Origin: Chrysophaeum taylorii
Taxonomy: Eukaryota; Sar; Pelagophyceae; Pelagomonadales; Pelagomonadaceae
DNA: 64,000 nucleotides
Assembly (NCBI GenBank): GCA_029834535.1
Contig: JAQMWT010000590.1
Span: 1-64,000, forward strand
Direction: 5' to 3'
Below, piece after piece: positions 1-10,837 of the stretch (positions are counted from its first letter, which is position 1; each line of letters begins with the position of its first letter). The position numbers were made by a program, and so were the translations under genes. The notes beneath the pieces were generated by a model. It saw nothing but the letters and a program-made list of their open reading frames with translations, searched no databases and was not told where the DNA came from.

Positions 1-1577
1 TATCCTCGGGGTTGCCGATCGACAGGGAGCCACATAGAGCTGGACGTGGCAGAAGACGGGCTTGGGCAAGAGGACGCCGACCTCGCAGGGCGTCTGGCCC
101 TGGCTCTTGTTGATCGTTTGGCGTAGGCGGGCCTTAAGGGATACAGGTTGGAGGAGCCTCGGTGACAACGACACGATCGATCATGTATCCGGTACCGTTG
201 CAGTGGCCGTGCGACGGGTCGAGGTTGCGAAGACCTTAAGCTCGCGATCAAAGTCAGCATGCCGTTGGTTGTCAGGGAGTTGAAAACTCGACTGTAAAGA
301 GCGAGGCGTCGTCTTCCGACCCAACCTAGTCGGCCGAAAAGAACTCCGACGCCTCGTCTCCGGGAAAAAAAGGCCGCGGTCATGCGCGCGTTGTCAGCAT
401 CGACAACATCGTTTCGACGGGGCGTGAGACTGGCGCGCTGAAAAGAGCCGCCGCGTCGTGCAAACTGTCTGCGAGGTCGCCGTAGACGGCTTGGAGGATC
501 ACTGTCTGGCTCGCGCGCCTACCTGACTGATCCTTACCCTAAATCGGGGGACAAACAGACCCCTCTTAGGAGTCGACAAGTGCAGGCCAGTAAGTTCACC
601 TAGTCCCAATCTCTAACCCCAGTAAGTTCACCTGGTCCCAGTAAGTTTCATATAAGTTCACCTGGTCAGTAAGTTCACCTAGCTCTAACCAACAAGGAAA
701 CTGTAGCTCTCGCGCGCCGCCAGTAAGCTTGCTGATCTACACGCGCCAAACCTTTGGTGTTTACTCTAAAACCAGCAAACAAAACCCCAGTAGAACGCAC
801 TGGTCCAGTTTCACCTGGTCACTCAGCTCACCTAGTCCAATCTCCAACCCCAGTAAGGTTTGCGGTCCAGTAGTTCACCTACAGTGCGCGTGTAGACGCC
901 GGGAGGGCTTATCGGTATTGCGCAGCACGTGGGGGTAGGGTGGAGTCGTCGACCAGAAGAGTATCCGGGGTTGCCGATCGACAGAGAGCGTAGAGCTGGA
1001 CGTGGCAGAAGACGGGCTTGGCCAAGAGGACGCCGACCTCGCGGGGCGTCTGGCCCTGGCTCTTGTTGATCGTTTGGCGTCGGCGGGCCTTAAGGGATAC
1101 AGGTTGGAGGAGCCTCGGTGACAACACGATCGATCATGTATCTGGTACCGTTGCAGTGGCCGTGCGACGGGTCGAGGTTGAAGACTTTAAGCTCGCGATC
1201 AAAGTCAGCATGCCGTTGGTTGTCAGGGAGTTGAAAACTCGACTGTAAAGAGCGAGGCGTCGTCTTCCGACCCAACCTAGTCAGCCGAAAAGAACTCCGA
1301 CGCCTCGTCTCCGGGAAAAAAGGCCGCGGTCATGCGCGCGTTGTCAGCATCGACAACATCGTTTCGACGGGGCGTGAGAATGGCGCGCTGAAAGAGCCGC
1401 CGCGGGTCGTGGAAATAGTCTGCGAGGTCGCCGTAGACGGCTTGGAGGATCACTGTCTGGCTCTCGCGCCTACCTGATCCTTACTCTCGCGCCTACCTGA
1501 TCCTTACCCTAAATCGAGGGACAAACAAACAAACAAACAGACAAACAAACAGACAAACATCTGTCGATTAGTAGTTA
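1..1577 (-). mobile_element. Two decayed Helitron-type units (PIF1 helicase C-terminus plus minisatellite tail)
   Basis: Read on the minus strand, each unit encodes pieces of the C-terminal part of a PIF1-type helicase: a segment reading RAILTP and ending in a run of Asn/Asp, a segment reading NLDPSHGHCNGTRYMID, and the motif INKSQGQTPREVG followed by FCHVQLYALCRSATP, which matches the last conserved motifs of Helitron and PIF1 helicases. The pieces lie in different frames, so the gene is dead. The outer unit spans about 586-1577 and the second about 1-585, running off the window. Each unit ends in copies of CAGTAAGTTCACCTAGTCCC (about 585-690 and 820-890) and is joined by an (ACAA/ACAG)n tract near 1515-1560. 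The same unit occurs at 15868-16916 and three times in tandem at 37145-40326. Helitron assignment is inference from the helicase; no Rep domain is visible. Confidence 0.7.
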
Positions 1578-1678
1578 AGACATTTAAAGACAAATGAGCC
1601 CCACCCCAGGCCCTTGATCCCAACTAGGACGTGGCGCCGTCGCACGCCGTCCCGGCGGCAACGTGTGCGACGCGGGCG

Positions 1679-1840
1679 GGGCCCGTCCCTCTCTTCGCCT
1701 GCCCCACGCCTCGGCGATGACCCCGACTAGGTCCCGCGTACTTATCTCCGCCCGTCAGGCACATCCCTCATACCCCACAAACCCACCCACATCCTTCATG
1801 CTCCCCACACACACCCCCCTCTTAGCAGTCGACATTTAAA
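1679..1840 (-). repeat. 162-bp dispersed repeat, left copy of an inverted pair
   Basis: This copy runs from GGGCCCGTCC to GTCGACATTTAAA. An almost identical copy lies in the opposite orientation at 6720-6880, so the pair flanks the Copia element between them. A third copy in this orientation sits inside a helicase-unit repeat at 16703-16863, and a partial copy lies at 40369-40428 just before the second Copia fragment. It has no coding potential that I can see. It could be a MITE-like element or part of a larger one. Confidence 0.75.
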
Positions 1841-1868
1841 GACAAACAGACAAACAGACAAACAAACA

Positions 1869-4800
1869 TGTGAGGAAGCTATGACACTTACCCCTGCACC
1901 ACGTATCCAGTATCCTTACGTCTTTCTCTTATCTATCTTGACCACTGACACTTGGACTAGCATTTCCGCTTCTGGCTGCTCTGAAGAAGAATTTGGTCTC
2001 AAGCAGCAACGCTGGTACAGTGCACTCTTCACGGCGCTACCAATGCATGATACTGATCGTGCGGATATCCGTGAAAACCGCGATATGAACTTCACGCGGC
2101 TTTACAAGCGCATTACTGATGTTCACATGGGTCATGGAGATCGTGTCGCTCAGTCTGCAATTGCTTCACTGCATTCCTTGGTGTGCAACAACATCGATGA
2201 ACTTGAGAAACCTTTCATCACTGGTGTTCAAGTTGCTCGGCATCATCAAGATTTTGACGCAAATGCATTGCAATTGCTTCAGACGAAAATCCGACTCGCT
2301 CTTGTCTAAGGATCTCATTGCACGATCCTAAATCGCGCACATGATGGTTTCGTTGATCGCCTCCACAGTAAAGTTTTGATTATCTTCAGACCAAGTCTGT
2401 GCACGTCCATGCTACGTTCCGTGAAAGTCCCCGTCATCGTGAACGTTCCAACTTTTACGGTCGCCATCCTTCTGAAAAGTACTTTCATCGCTTCAATGCT
2501 TTGCGCTCTCAACAACGTTCTAGCCCACGCCCCTCTTTTCGATCATCATTCCGTAACCCACCTTCATCTACACGTGGTTTTCATCGCAAGCGCCAACGCC
2601 ATACTGATCTTTGTCACTTTTGTGGTATTCCTGGCCATCACCAGAAGATTGTCATAAGCGCGCTATTTGCTCTCACAAGCTACCGCCCGCCCTCGGCATC
2701 AACACCAATACCCACGTCGGTCGCATTCCCAATACCCACCTCGGTCCACTCCCCAATACCCACCTAGGCCCCATCCACCCTTCTACCAACACCATTTTTT
2801 CGCCCCCAATCCACCCTCCCATCTCTCAATCCTCTCCGCCGCTCCTTGCGTTGCCACCCTCCACCACACCCCTGTCCCGCCTTCACCACCGTCACCCTTC
2901 CTGACCCATCCCTTTGCACCTACCGTCCTACAATTTCCATCTTCTTTCCATCTCCCCCTCCATTCACCGTCCTTTCTCCACCAACGCCCTTACACTCTGC
3001 TCACCGCTCGTGAGCGCGACTACCTTCACAGCACCAACCTTCGTCTCGTTGTCTATGATACCGGCGCCAACGTCAGTCTCTTTTATTCTCCGCTGGCTTC
3101 ACTGACCTTGACAACAGTCAACAGCATTCCATCACTCTGCTATCGGCACTGGCTCCTGTGTCTGGTTCTGGCTGCTCTTAACGTTCCCTTCAATTGGTCC
3201 CCTTGACAATCGTGGTCTTCCTTCTCCTGCACCCACTCTCCGCCCCTCATGGTATACATGTCGCGTTCCATACCCTCATCTCTCCTGGCCTTGGTGACAA
3301 ACGGATTCTTTCGGATCATTCCCTTGAACAAGTTGGTTACGATTGCCACACCATTCAGGCCGTTGGCCCTGCTTATCCGCAACGTATTTTACGTCACCGC
3401 CAAACGCATCACGTTATTCCCCTGCTTCGTCGCTGTGGTCTTCTTTTGATCGTCTGTTGGATCGGCAATACGACCGCTGCGCCCTACGCGGACTACGTTT
3501 CACCTTTTGTGGCATTTTCTTCTTCCCCTCGTGTCCATGATCCTTGTGCGTTTCCCGCTGTGTCTCAACGCACTCAACTTACTTTCGACCTTTGGCATGC
3601 TCGTCTTGGTCATTATAGTCCTCCCTATCTTCGGCGTTTGTCTTCTCTTGCTGTTGGCGCACCGTTTTCCCGAGCTCCGCGTCGCTTCTTTTTGTCCTGC
3701 TTGTGCTCTCGGTAAAATGCATGCTGCGCATGTTGGCCAACGTAAAGCTCATGCTTTCACCGTCTCCTTCCTCCGAGCCTTTGTCTCGTCCACGTGCCGT
3801 TGCGCCCTACCTTATTATCCATGCCGATCTCATGTTTGCCGGCGTCCCATCCTACATATATCAAGATCGCGCGATCCTCACGTTTGTCGATGATCATACG
3901 CGCCGCCGCACGCGTTTGCTCCACGACACGATGCCCTTACGCTCGTCAACTCGAACTTTTCTGTCTACCGTGGTTCGCCCATTCGGATATCGCATTGCCC
4001 TCATCTACACCGATCGTGACCGCTCTCTTATGGGCCAATTCGAAACCTTCTGTCTGGGCAACAATATTGCGCTTCGGCGCGCTCCGGCAGCACAGTCCAA
4101 AACTTCACAGGCGCACGCTTTTTCCGGTGTTGTGGAACGCTCTCATCGCGCAACCGCGGATATTACTCGCACTCTTTTGGTACATGCGCACCGTCCACCT
4201 GATTTTTGTTGGGCCATGGAAACGGCTGACTTCATCTCTGAGCGTATGCCGTCTAATCCTGGATATATGACGCCATATGAAATGCTACATGAAACACTCG
4301 CGTGTCGATTTTCTTCGTGTTTGGGGCTGTCTGCTGCAATTCACTGGCGACAAATGGCCTACCAAAAGCTATACCGGTATCTTCATTGGGTATCCCTCTG
4401 CAGGCCCTGGATATCGCATATTGCTTCAACGCCCCACAGGTCCTGTCATCCACACCTCGATTGATGTTGTTTTTGACGAAAATTTCGCTCTGCGTAAGTC
4501 ACTGTCCACTCAACCCCTTCCTCCGTCTCTAGTGGATTCTCGTTTTCCTGACTTGATTTATTACGACCCTCGTTTATCTTCGGCCGTAGCCCCAATGTCT
4601 TCTGTTTTTGATGCTCCGGAGCCGGCCTTATCGGGACTGATCACCCCGGAAACAACTCAACCGTCACTGAATACACTGTTATCGGACAATACGAAAACGT
4701 GCACCATTACGTCGTGCCAAACGGGGCCGACCGCGCAAAGTCGACCAACGCGCGTTACAACAACCAACAATTTTTTTTACGGGCCATTCTGTTTCATCCT

Positions 4801-7085
4801 GTCACAATGTTGATACGGGCCATTTTGATGTTGATACGGGCCATTCTGATGTCGATACGGGCCATTCTGTTTCCTCCTGTCACGATGTTGATTCTGTTTC
4901 CTCTGTCGCTTCTGTTTCCCCCTGTAACTCCTTGTATGTCTCTTCTGTTAGCTTTCGTTTGCTAGTTCATTATGTCTTCCTTCCCCTTTGTTTAGCTAAC
5001 ACCCTTGTTGATCCTCATGCACACGTTTATTACTCTGCTTCCGAAGAACTGTCGCAATATTCCGACCTTGACGAACACACTATCACTTCCACCCATCTAC
5101 GTGAAGCTTTAGCTCCGACCAATCCTGAGCGTCCTGGCTGGTTGCAAGCCATCGCTAAAGAATACAGCTCTCTTGGTCAGCTTGGTTGCTGGGATGTTAT
5201 GCGCCTTCCTTCGACGTTTTCTGGCAACATTTGTACCCTCAAGTGGATCCTCCGCAAGAAGTATGACTCTGGCCGCTTCAAATCGTACAAGGCTCGCCTC
5301 GTTGTCCGCGGTTACACCCAGGTTCACGGCATTGATTATCATGACACCTACTCACCGGTTGCCAACATCGTCACGATCCGTTTCTTTCTAACCTTTGTCG
5401 CTGTTCATGACTGGGATTTGCACAAGTTGGATGTCAGCTCCGCTTTTATTCAAGCTCCCATTGACGAAGACATCTATGTCTGGCCACCCGAAGGCTATGC
5501 TCCTCGCCAACCCACCGATGGTTCCAAAATCGTTTACAAGCTCCGTCGCTCTTGGTATGGTTGCAAACAAGCTTGTCGCAATTGGTGGCTTTATTTGGAA
5601 CGCTTCCTTCTCAATGATTGTGGCTTCGTCCGCGGATCTGGTGACACTTGCCACTACAAGCTCGTGCTCAATTCTACCGTGGTCCTCCGTCTCGTTTTAG
5701 TCGTTGATGATCTTCTTGTGGCGCACCCTCGTCATTGCATTGGCCATTACCAAGCCTTTTTCCTCCGTTTCCGCGCTTTCACTGACGTCAATGAACTTGA
5801 TCTCACCTCTTACGTTGGTCTTCGCATTACGCGTGATCGCCCTCGGAGAACCCTCACTCTTGACCAATCCCATGCTATCCGTGAAATCCTTACCGAACAT
5901 CGCTTCATCAACAGTAAACCCGAACTCACTCCCGCTCCCAAGGGTCTTCATCTTTCTGCGGCTGATTGTCCGGCTCCTCGTTCTCCAGATCACATCTTCA
6001 TGGCACGCATCCCTTTTCGCCGTATTGTTGGCTGTGTCCTCTTCATCTCCATCATGACTCGCCCTGATATCACTTGGTCCGTCAATCAGTGTACGCGTTT
6101 TTCCCACAATCCTGGTAAACCCCACTGGCACGCTTTATCCCACACTCTGCGTTATCTCAACGGTTCTCAGGATCTTGCCCTTATTCTTGGTCGCGATTCT
6201 ACCCTTCGTCTCTGTGGTTATTCCGACTCCAGCTGGGCCGACGACCCTGATGACCGCCACTCTACAACTGGTTTTTGCTTTCTCCTTGCTGGCTCTATGA
6301 TAGCCTACTGCTCCCGCTCGCAGTACTTACTTGCTCGCTCTTCTTTTGAAGCTGAATTGCTCGCTCTTTACGCTGCTACTGCGGAGCTCTCTTGGCTTCT
6401 CAAACTTTTTGATGACTTTGATCTCCCTCGTCACACGGTCCCAATGTATGTTGATAATAGCACCACCGTCACCCAAGTTCGTCTCCAATGTCTCACACGG
6501 CGCACCCGCCATATTGACATTCGCTTTTACAGTACCGCCGAATATCATCGCAACCACATCATTGATCTCAAACACATACCCCGCCTTCACAATCTTAGCG
6601 ACATTTTCACCCGCAGTACGGAAGCTCCTTCCTTCCTCCGGCTTCGTGCTCTTTACCTCACTTCGTGATCTTCGCCCTGATCTCTGCTGTTTTCCTTGCC
6701 ACAACGCCTCTGTGACGTCTTTAAATGTCGACTGCTAAGAGGGGGGTGTGTGTGGGGAGCATGAAGGATGTGGGTGGGTTTGTGGGGTATGAGGGATGTG
6801 CCTGACGGGCGGAGATAAGTACGCGGGACCTAGTCGGGGTCATCGCCGAGGCGTGGGGCAGGCGAAGAGAGGACGGGCCCTCTGTGACGTCTTCCTCAAA
6901 GCTTCTCCTCTGTGAGCGTCTCACTTACCCCTTTTCCCTTTTTCTTTCTTTTTTTTTTTTCCAGCACCTGTGTGAGGACCTCACTTACCCCTTTTTCCTT
7001 TTCCTTCTTTTCCAGCACCTGTGTGAGGAAGCTATGACACTTACCCCTGCACCACGTATCCAGTATCCTTACGTCTTTCTCTTAT
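1869..7085 (+). mobile_element. Broken Ty1/Copia LTR retrotransposon
   Basis: The parts appear in Copia order on the plus strand. A Gag-like region lies at about 1.88-2.7 kb with a CCHC zinc knuckle near 2.61-2.66 kb. A protease with a DTGA motif lies near 3.05 kb, and a GAG-pre-integrase/integrase region at about 3.55-4.5 kb. Reverse transcriptase spans about 5.1-5.95 kb and RNase H about 6.2-6.6 kb. The integrase-before-RT order identifies Copia. The RT-RNase H half still reads as one long open frame (4932-6668), while the Gag-protease-integrase half carries roughly five or more breaks. A small tandem repeat with unit GATACGGGCCATT lies at 4.79-4.87 kb. A 65-bp direct repeat, starting GAAGCTATGACACTTACC, occurs at both ends (about 1873 and 7027) and may be what remains of the LTRs. 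The long open half suggests a fairly recent copy. Confidence 0.9.
6720..6880 (+). repeat. 161-bp dispersed repeat, right copy of the inverted pair
   Basis: It is the near-exact reverse complement of 1679-1840, beginning TTTAAATGTCGACTGC and ending GGACGGGCCC. With its partner it forms 160-bp inverted arms about 4.9 kb apart around the Copia coding region. True Copia LTRs would be direct repeats, so this pair is something else: two insertions, or the ends of a composite. Confidence 0.75.
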
Positions 7086-7640
7086 CGCTAGTCTAACGCC
7101 TTATGCACCACGTATCCAGTATCCTTACGTCTTTCTCTTATCACTAGTCTAACGCCTCATACCATTCGTAACAAAACATCAATCCCTTACCCTGATCGCC
7201 GACTGCGGTTGCGATGGAGGACGGTGCCTCATGAATCCTGAGCCTTGCGAGGGCATCCGCCCTCCCGGCGTAGGTTGGCACCTATTCGCCTCCCGGGCGG
7301 GCCGGTTGGCAGCCGGAACGTTCGCAGTGGGACGGGGTATGGCCGGGGGGCGCAGACGGAAGGTTATCGACGAGTTGGTTGTCAGTCACATCGCGGTCTC
7401 CTCGTCGCATGGCGACAAGCTTGATGGTCACTCTCCGCCGACCGACCTTTCGGCGCTCCTCGTCTACAGGCCCGTGATTCCGGACTGGCTCCTGTCGGTC
7501 CGGCCTGGCTCCCATGCTCGGGAGAGGTCTGAAGTTAATTAGTTAGTTAGTCTAACGCCTTATGCACCACGTATCCAGTATCCTTACGTCTTTCTCTTAT
7601 CGCTAGTCTAACGCCTCATACCATTCGTAACAAAACATCT
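7027..7640 (+). repeat. Clustered 40-90-bp direct repeats downstream of the Copia element
   Basis: The string GCACCACGTATCCAGTATCC starts at 7049, 7104 and 7564, and also at 1896 upstream. The last three copies are followed by CTAGTCTAACGCC, and the 7104 and 7564 copies extend through TCATACCATTCGTAACAAAAC. Between them, 7190-7345 holds one copy of a roughly 170-bp repeat that recurs at 9382-9560 and 10043-10215. I see no gene here. Confidence 0.7.
7480..7503. repeat. Hairpin of a dispersed repeat (copy 1)
   Basis: The arms CCGGACTGGC and GTCGGTCCGG pair around the loop TCCT with two wobble pairs. A second copy at 61689-61712 has arms CCGGACCGGC and GCCGGTCCGG around the same loop and pairs perfectly. 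Flanking bases TGATT before and CCTG after are also shared. The retained pairing in both copies suggests that the structure rather than the exact sequence is kept. Confidence 0.6.
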
Positions 7641-7731
7641 GCCGATTAGTAGTAAGGTGCTGTCACGGACTGACACACGTTTCCCAATTAATGTGGACTA
7701 GTAAGGCCAAGTCGGGTTTTTTTCGGCCTTT

Positions 7732-7801
7732 TTCTCGGGGGGCAAGCCCCCCGAACCCCCCGGGAATTGGGGGGCTCTGCCCCCCAAACCCCCCCCGAGA
7801 A
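7732..7801. repeat. Nested GC-rich palindromes (branched hairpin)
   Basis: Three perfect palindromes are packed into 70 bases. An outer stem TTCTCGGGGGG (7732-7742) pairs with CCCCCCGAGAA (7791-7801). An inner hairpin has 8-bp arms CGGGGGGC (7736-7743) and GCCCCCCG (7746-7753). A second inner hairpin has 9-bp arms TTGGGGGGC (7767-7775) and GCCCCCCAA (7779-7787) with loop TCT. The outer stem and first hairpin share bases, so alternative folds exist. No gene is visible around it; the function is unknown. Confidence 0.75.
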
Positions 7802-9332
7802 CGGCCCACCCAAGGCCCCCCGGGCCTCTGCTGGCGCGCACGGACGCGGGTGCCGACCAAAAACGCCGTCGCACGCCGTGGCAACGGTTTTTTTTCGTCA
7901 TTTTCGGTTCTTGAACATGTTGAGATCCGTTATGAGGGTTTATGGTAGAGCGTGTGGCTTCTGCGGTAAGGCTTATGCGTGTGTTATTTTCGGCTTTGCG
8001 TGCCGCGACGCGGTGGACGTGGCCGCCGTCCACACGCCCGTTTTATTCTCTTTCTTTGCCGTGGGATCCTGTGGGGGGAGACAACAGGCTCGGGGTGGAG
8101 GAGGCGGACTCCCCATTGGGGAGTTTTAGGCCTTGGGAATAAAGGGTGTAGTAGTCTTTTATTAATATCCATGGTGCGAGTTGGAGGAGGTAGACAGGGA
8201 TGAGGCGGTGGAGAATGGAGCGCGCACCGTTGGAGTTGACAGGGCGTGGGTTTCGAAGGAGCACGACGGAGATTTATCCGTGTGGCCGACGGTGGCCGAT
8301 GGTCTAGACGTAGATAGCGGACGTCCCGTCGCGGTCGACGGTCGAGCGTGGTTCGGGTCGAGGACGACCCGCGCGAAGAGCGAGGCGTGGCGGTGGATGC
8401 GGGCTCCGTTCCCTCGGCGATGGCCAGACCGCGGCCACGGGCGGTCGTCGTGGACGCGCGCGGGCGCGCGGTCGGTCGTCGGCGCGTGGGCGCGCGGCAC
8501 GCTCGTCGCGGTCGTCGCCGCGTTTTTCGTGGTCTTCGATCCGTAGGCGCTCCAGCAGTAGGTCGCGAGGTTTGCGATGGCCAGAGCCCGGCCAGTCCCA
8601 GGTCGTGGCGCGACCACCGTCGACCAAAGCGTATCGCGGTGCGCGACGCGAGGTCGACGACCTCGACGAAGGCCGCGACTTTACGGCGAGCCGTTGTCGC
8701 CCGCGGGGGAGAGTCCGAGGCCGCGGTCGCGACGGCGGTGGCCGCTCGCAGCGGCGACGAAGACGCCGGCACGCATCGTATCGAAGCGCCTGGCCCGGCG
8801 GCGCGGCGCGCCGCCCGTCGAGCGCGCCGCCGAGTTTTTTTTCGGGTTGGTCGACTGGACGTCAACCCGCGGGCGAGTCCGAGTCCGCGGTCGCGACGTC
8901 GGTGGCCGCTCGCAGCGGCGACGAAGCCGGCGGCACGCATCGTATCGAAGGTGAAACGATGTTCGCTCCACCGAGTCGACGGTCGAGTCTCGTTCGGTCG
9001 CGCACGTTCTCGAGGACGGCCCGTCGGAAGATCGAGTCGTAGCCGTGGAAGCGGGCTTTGACCGCAGACGCGAGCGCGGCAAGCCCTTCTCGATTTCGGT
9101 GGCCGCTCGCAGCGGCGACGAAGACGCCGGCACGCATCGCGCGCGTAGCGAAGAGTTCGCGCGCAAAAAAGGCGAAATCGCGTCGCATTTTTGCGCGCGC
9201 CAGAACCCCGAAAGAACCCCGAACCCCGGCATGCCATGCCGGCGTCGAGGCTCGCGTAGCGTCCGTGGCTCGAGCGCGTCGTCCCGTTTGCCGGGCGAAG
9301 GCTCCATCGCCGTCGTTCAAAAAAAGATCGGT
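7802..9332. other. GC-rich stretch without a supported gene
   Basis: Long open frames occur on both strands, including about 1.25 kb on the minus strand (7984-9237), but their products are arginine- and alanine-rich with no recognisable domain. Overlapping frames stay open on both strands, as expected from high GC alone. The only clear structure is a three-copy repeat at 8737-9139. A T-rich run occurs near 7892. Confidence 0.5.
8737..9139. repeat. Three copies of a 42-50-bp repeat
   Basis: Copies at 8737-8786, 8901-8950 and 9098-9139 share GGTGGCCGCTCGCAGCGGCG and GGCACGCATCG. The first two continue through TATCGAAG. The core CCGCTCGCAGCGG is close to a palindrome. Read on the minus strand each copy gives a peptide close to MRAGVFVAAASGHR, but there is no sign of a real protein around it. 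Confidence 0.7.
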
Positions 9333-10302
9333 CGAAAGGGTTTTCTTCTTCGAAGTACTCTCGATTTTTACGACTACAACCTTACCCTGATCGCTGACTG
9401 CGGTTGCGATGGAGGACGGTGCCTGACGAATCCTGAGCCTTGCGGGGGCATCCCCACCCTCCCGGCGTAGGTTGGCACCTATTCGCCTCCCGGGCGGGCC
9501 GGTGGGCAGCCGGAACGTTCGCAGCGGGACGGAGTATGCAAAAGGGTGAGGGTAGGAATGCCGGTCCTGGTGTGTGCGAGTGCCCGGGGCTATATATACC
9601 CCTGTGCTTCCCCATCATAGTGAAACGTGAACATCTGGGGCGAGTCAAGCATGTATGTGAGACGGTGGGGACCCAGCAGACGACGACGACGCCATCTGCT
9701 TAAGATGAACATCTGCGTTGGAGATGAAAACCCGGTCCTGGTAAGTGAAAGCGCCCAGATGAGGGGGGTCTAGTGTGTGTGCTAGACGACGGGGCTCCAG
9801 CAGTTGGCGATGGCCACTGCTTCGAAGGCACTCACACACTCCTTGCGGCGCAGCGGTGGGGCGGATTCGAACGCGCGATCCACACCTCGAGCGCTTTAAG
9901 GGCCCATAACCAAAAGGTGAGGGTAGGAATGCCGGTCCTGGTGTGTGCGAGTGCCCGGGGCTATATATACCCCTGTGGTATGGTCTTCATAACAGATACT
10001 ACGGGTTTTCTTCTTCGAAAAACTCTCGATTTTTACGACTACAACCTTACCCTGATCGCTGACGGTTGCGATGGAGGACGGTGCCTGACGAATCCTGAGC
10101 CTTGCGGGGGCATCCCCACCCTCCCGGCGTAGGTTGGCACCTATTCGCCTCCCGGGCGGGCCGGTGGGCAGCCGGAACGTTCGCAGCGGGACGGAGTATG
10201 CAAAAGGGTGATGGTAGGAATGCGGGGCTATATATACCCCTGTGGTATGGTCTTCATAACAGATACTACGGGTTTTCTTCTTCGAAATACTCTCGATTTT
10301 TT
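9333..10302. repeat. Tandem repeat module with palindromic TATA box-like core
   Basis: A module starting GGGTTTTCTTCTTCGAA occurs at about 9330, 9998 and 10268. It is followed by CTCTCGATTTTT, and in the first two copies by a 170-bp block (9382-9560 and 10043-10215) that also exists at 7190-7345. Each module ends with the near-palindrome GGGGCTATATATACCCC (about 9588, 9957 and 10225). The TATATATA core could serve as a promoter, but no gene follows at a suitable distance. It looks like a non-coding dispersed repeat. Confidence 0.65.
9852..9907 (-). tRNA. Possible tRNA-Leu relic (3' part only)
   Basis: On the minus strand, a loop reading CTTAAAG (anticodon TAA) is followed by a variable-arm-like stretch, then GCGCGTTCGAATCCG, which resembles a T-arm, and CCCCACC, which resembles an acceptor 3' strand. 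The 5' acceptor strand and most of the D-arm are absent, so it cannot be a working tRNA. It may be the remains of a tRNA-derived element. The call is tentative because only the TTCGAATCC box and the anticodon-like loop support it. Confidence 0.3.
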
Positions 10303-10837
10303 TCGACCACCAGAGTCCAATTTACTACTACGGTAATCGAACTCGAAACCAGGGCCCTAGGCGCACTACGTATCCGAGTCTTCGCCCACGCTCCCCAGGC
10401 TACTACTCTCAGTATTACAAATCGACCACCAGGATCCGAACTCGAGACGTACGTACGGCATTAACCCCAGATTCTCGCTCAAACTTCTACGCTTTCTCCG
10501 ATACTACGTGCTACAAGGCTCTCGCCGCAGATGGCAAGAAGAAAACATTTTATAAACATTAAGGCTTTCGGATCATACATTTAGCAAAGAACAGAAAGTA
10601 GGCCGCGGGTTGAAGTTTTGACTTTACAATTGACTTTACAAAACGCAGATTTTGACGGCCCGTTTCGAGCATACATGCTCGTTTGAACAGAAAGTAGAGG
10701 TCCGTTCATCTGTTGTGACTGACACACTGACATTTCCCAATTAATTATTGTGGAATTATTGTGGAAGAAAGAAGAAGGGTAAGGAAGAGATCACGTACTC
10801 AACGGACGGATAAGGGTAAGAGGCAGCAGATTTCTCT
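10303..10837. other. No gene seen
   Basis: Low-information stretch between two repeats. It contains two similar segments with TCGACCACCAG (about 10307 and 10423) and an AT-rich piece CCCAATTAATTATTGTGG near 10737. A related sequence, TTTCCCAATTAATGTGG, occurs at about 7679. I see no open frame that looks coding. Confidence 0.5.

Noticed and set aside
1679-6880. LTRs of the Copia element
   Set aside because: The 160-bp copies are inverted relative to each other, while LTRs are direct repeats.
7890-8010. Pol III gene or SINE after the palindromes
   Set aside because: A weak A-box-like string (TTTATGGTAGAGCGTG) is present but no B-box or tRNA fold could be made.
7984-9237. 417-residue minus-strand open frame
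   Set aside because: Arginine/alanine-rich, overlaps equally long open frames on the other strand and contains a DNA repeat; no domain. High GC explains it.
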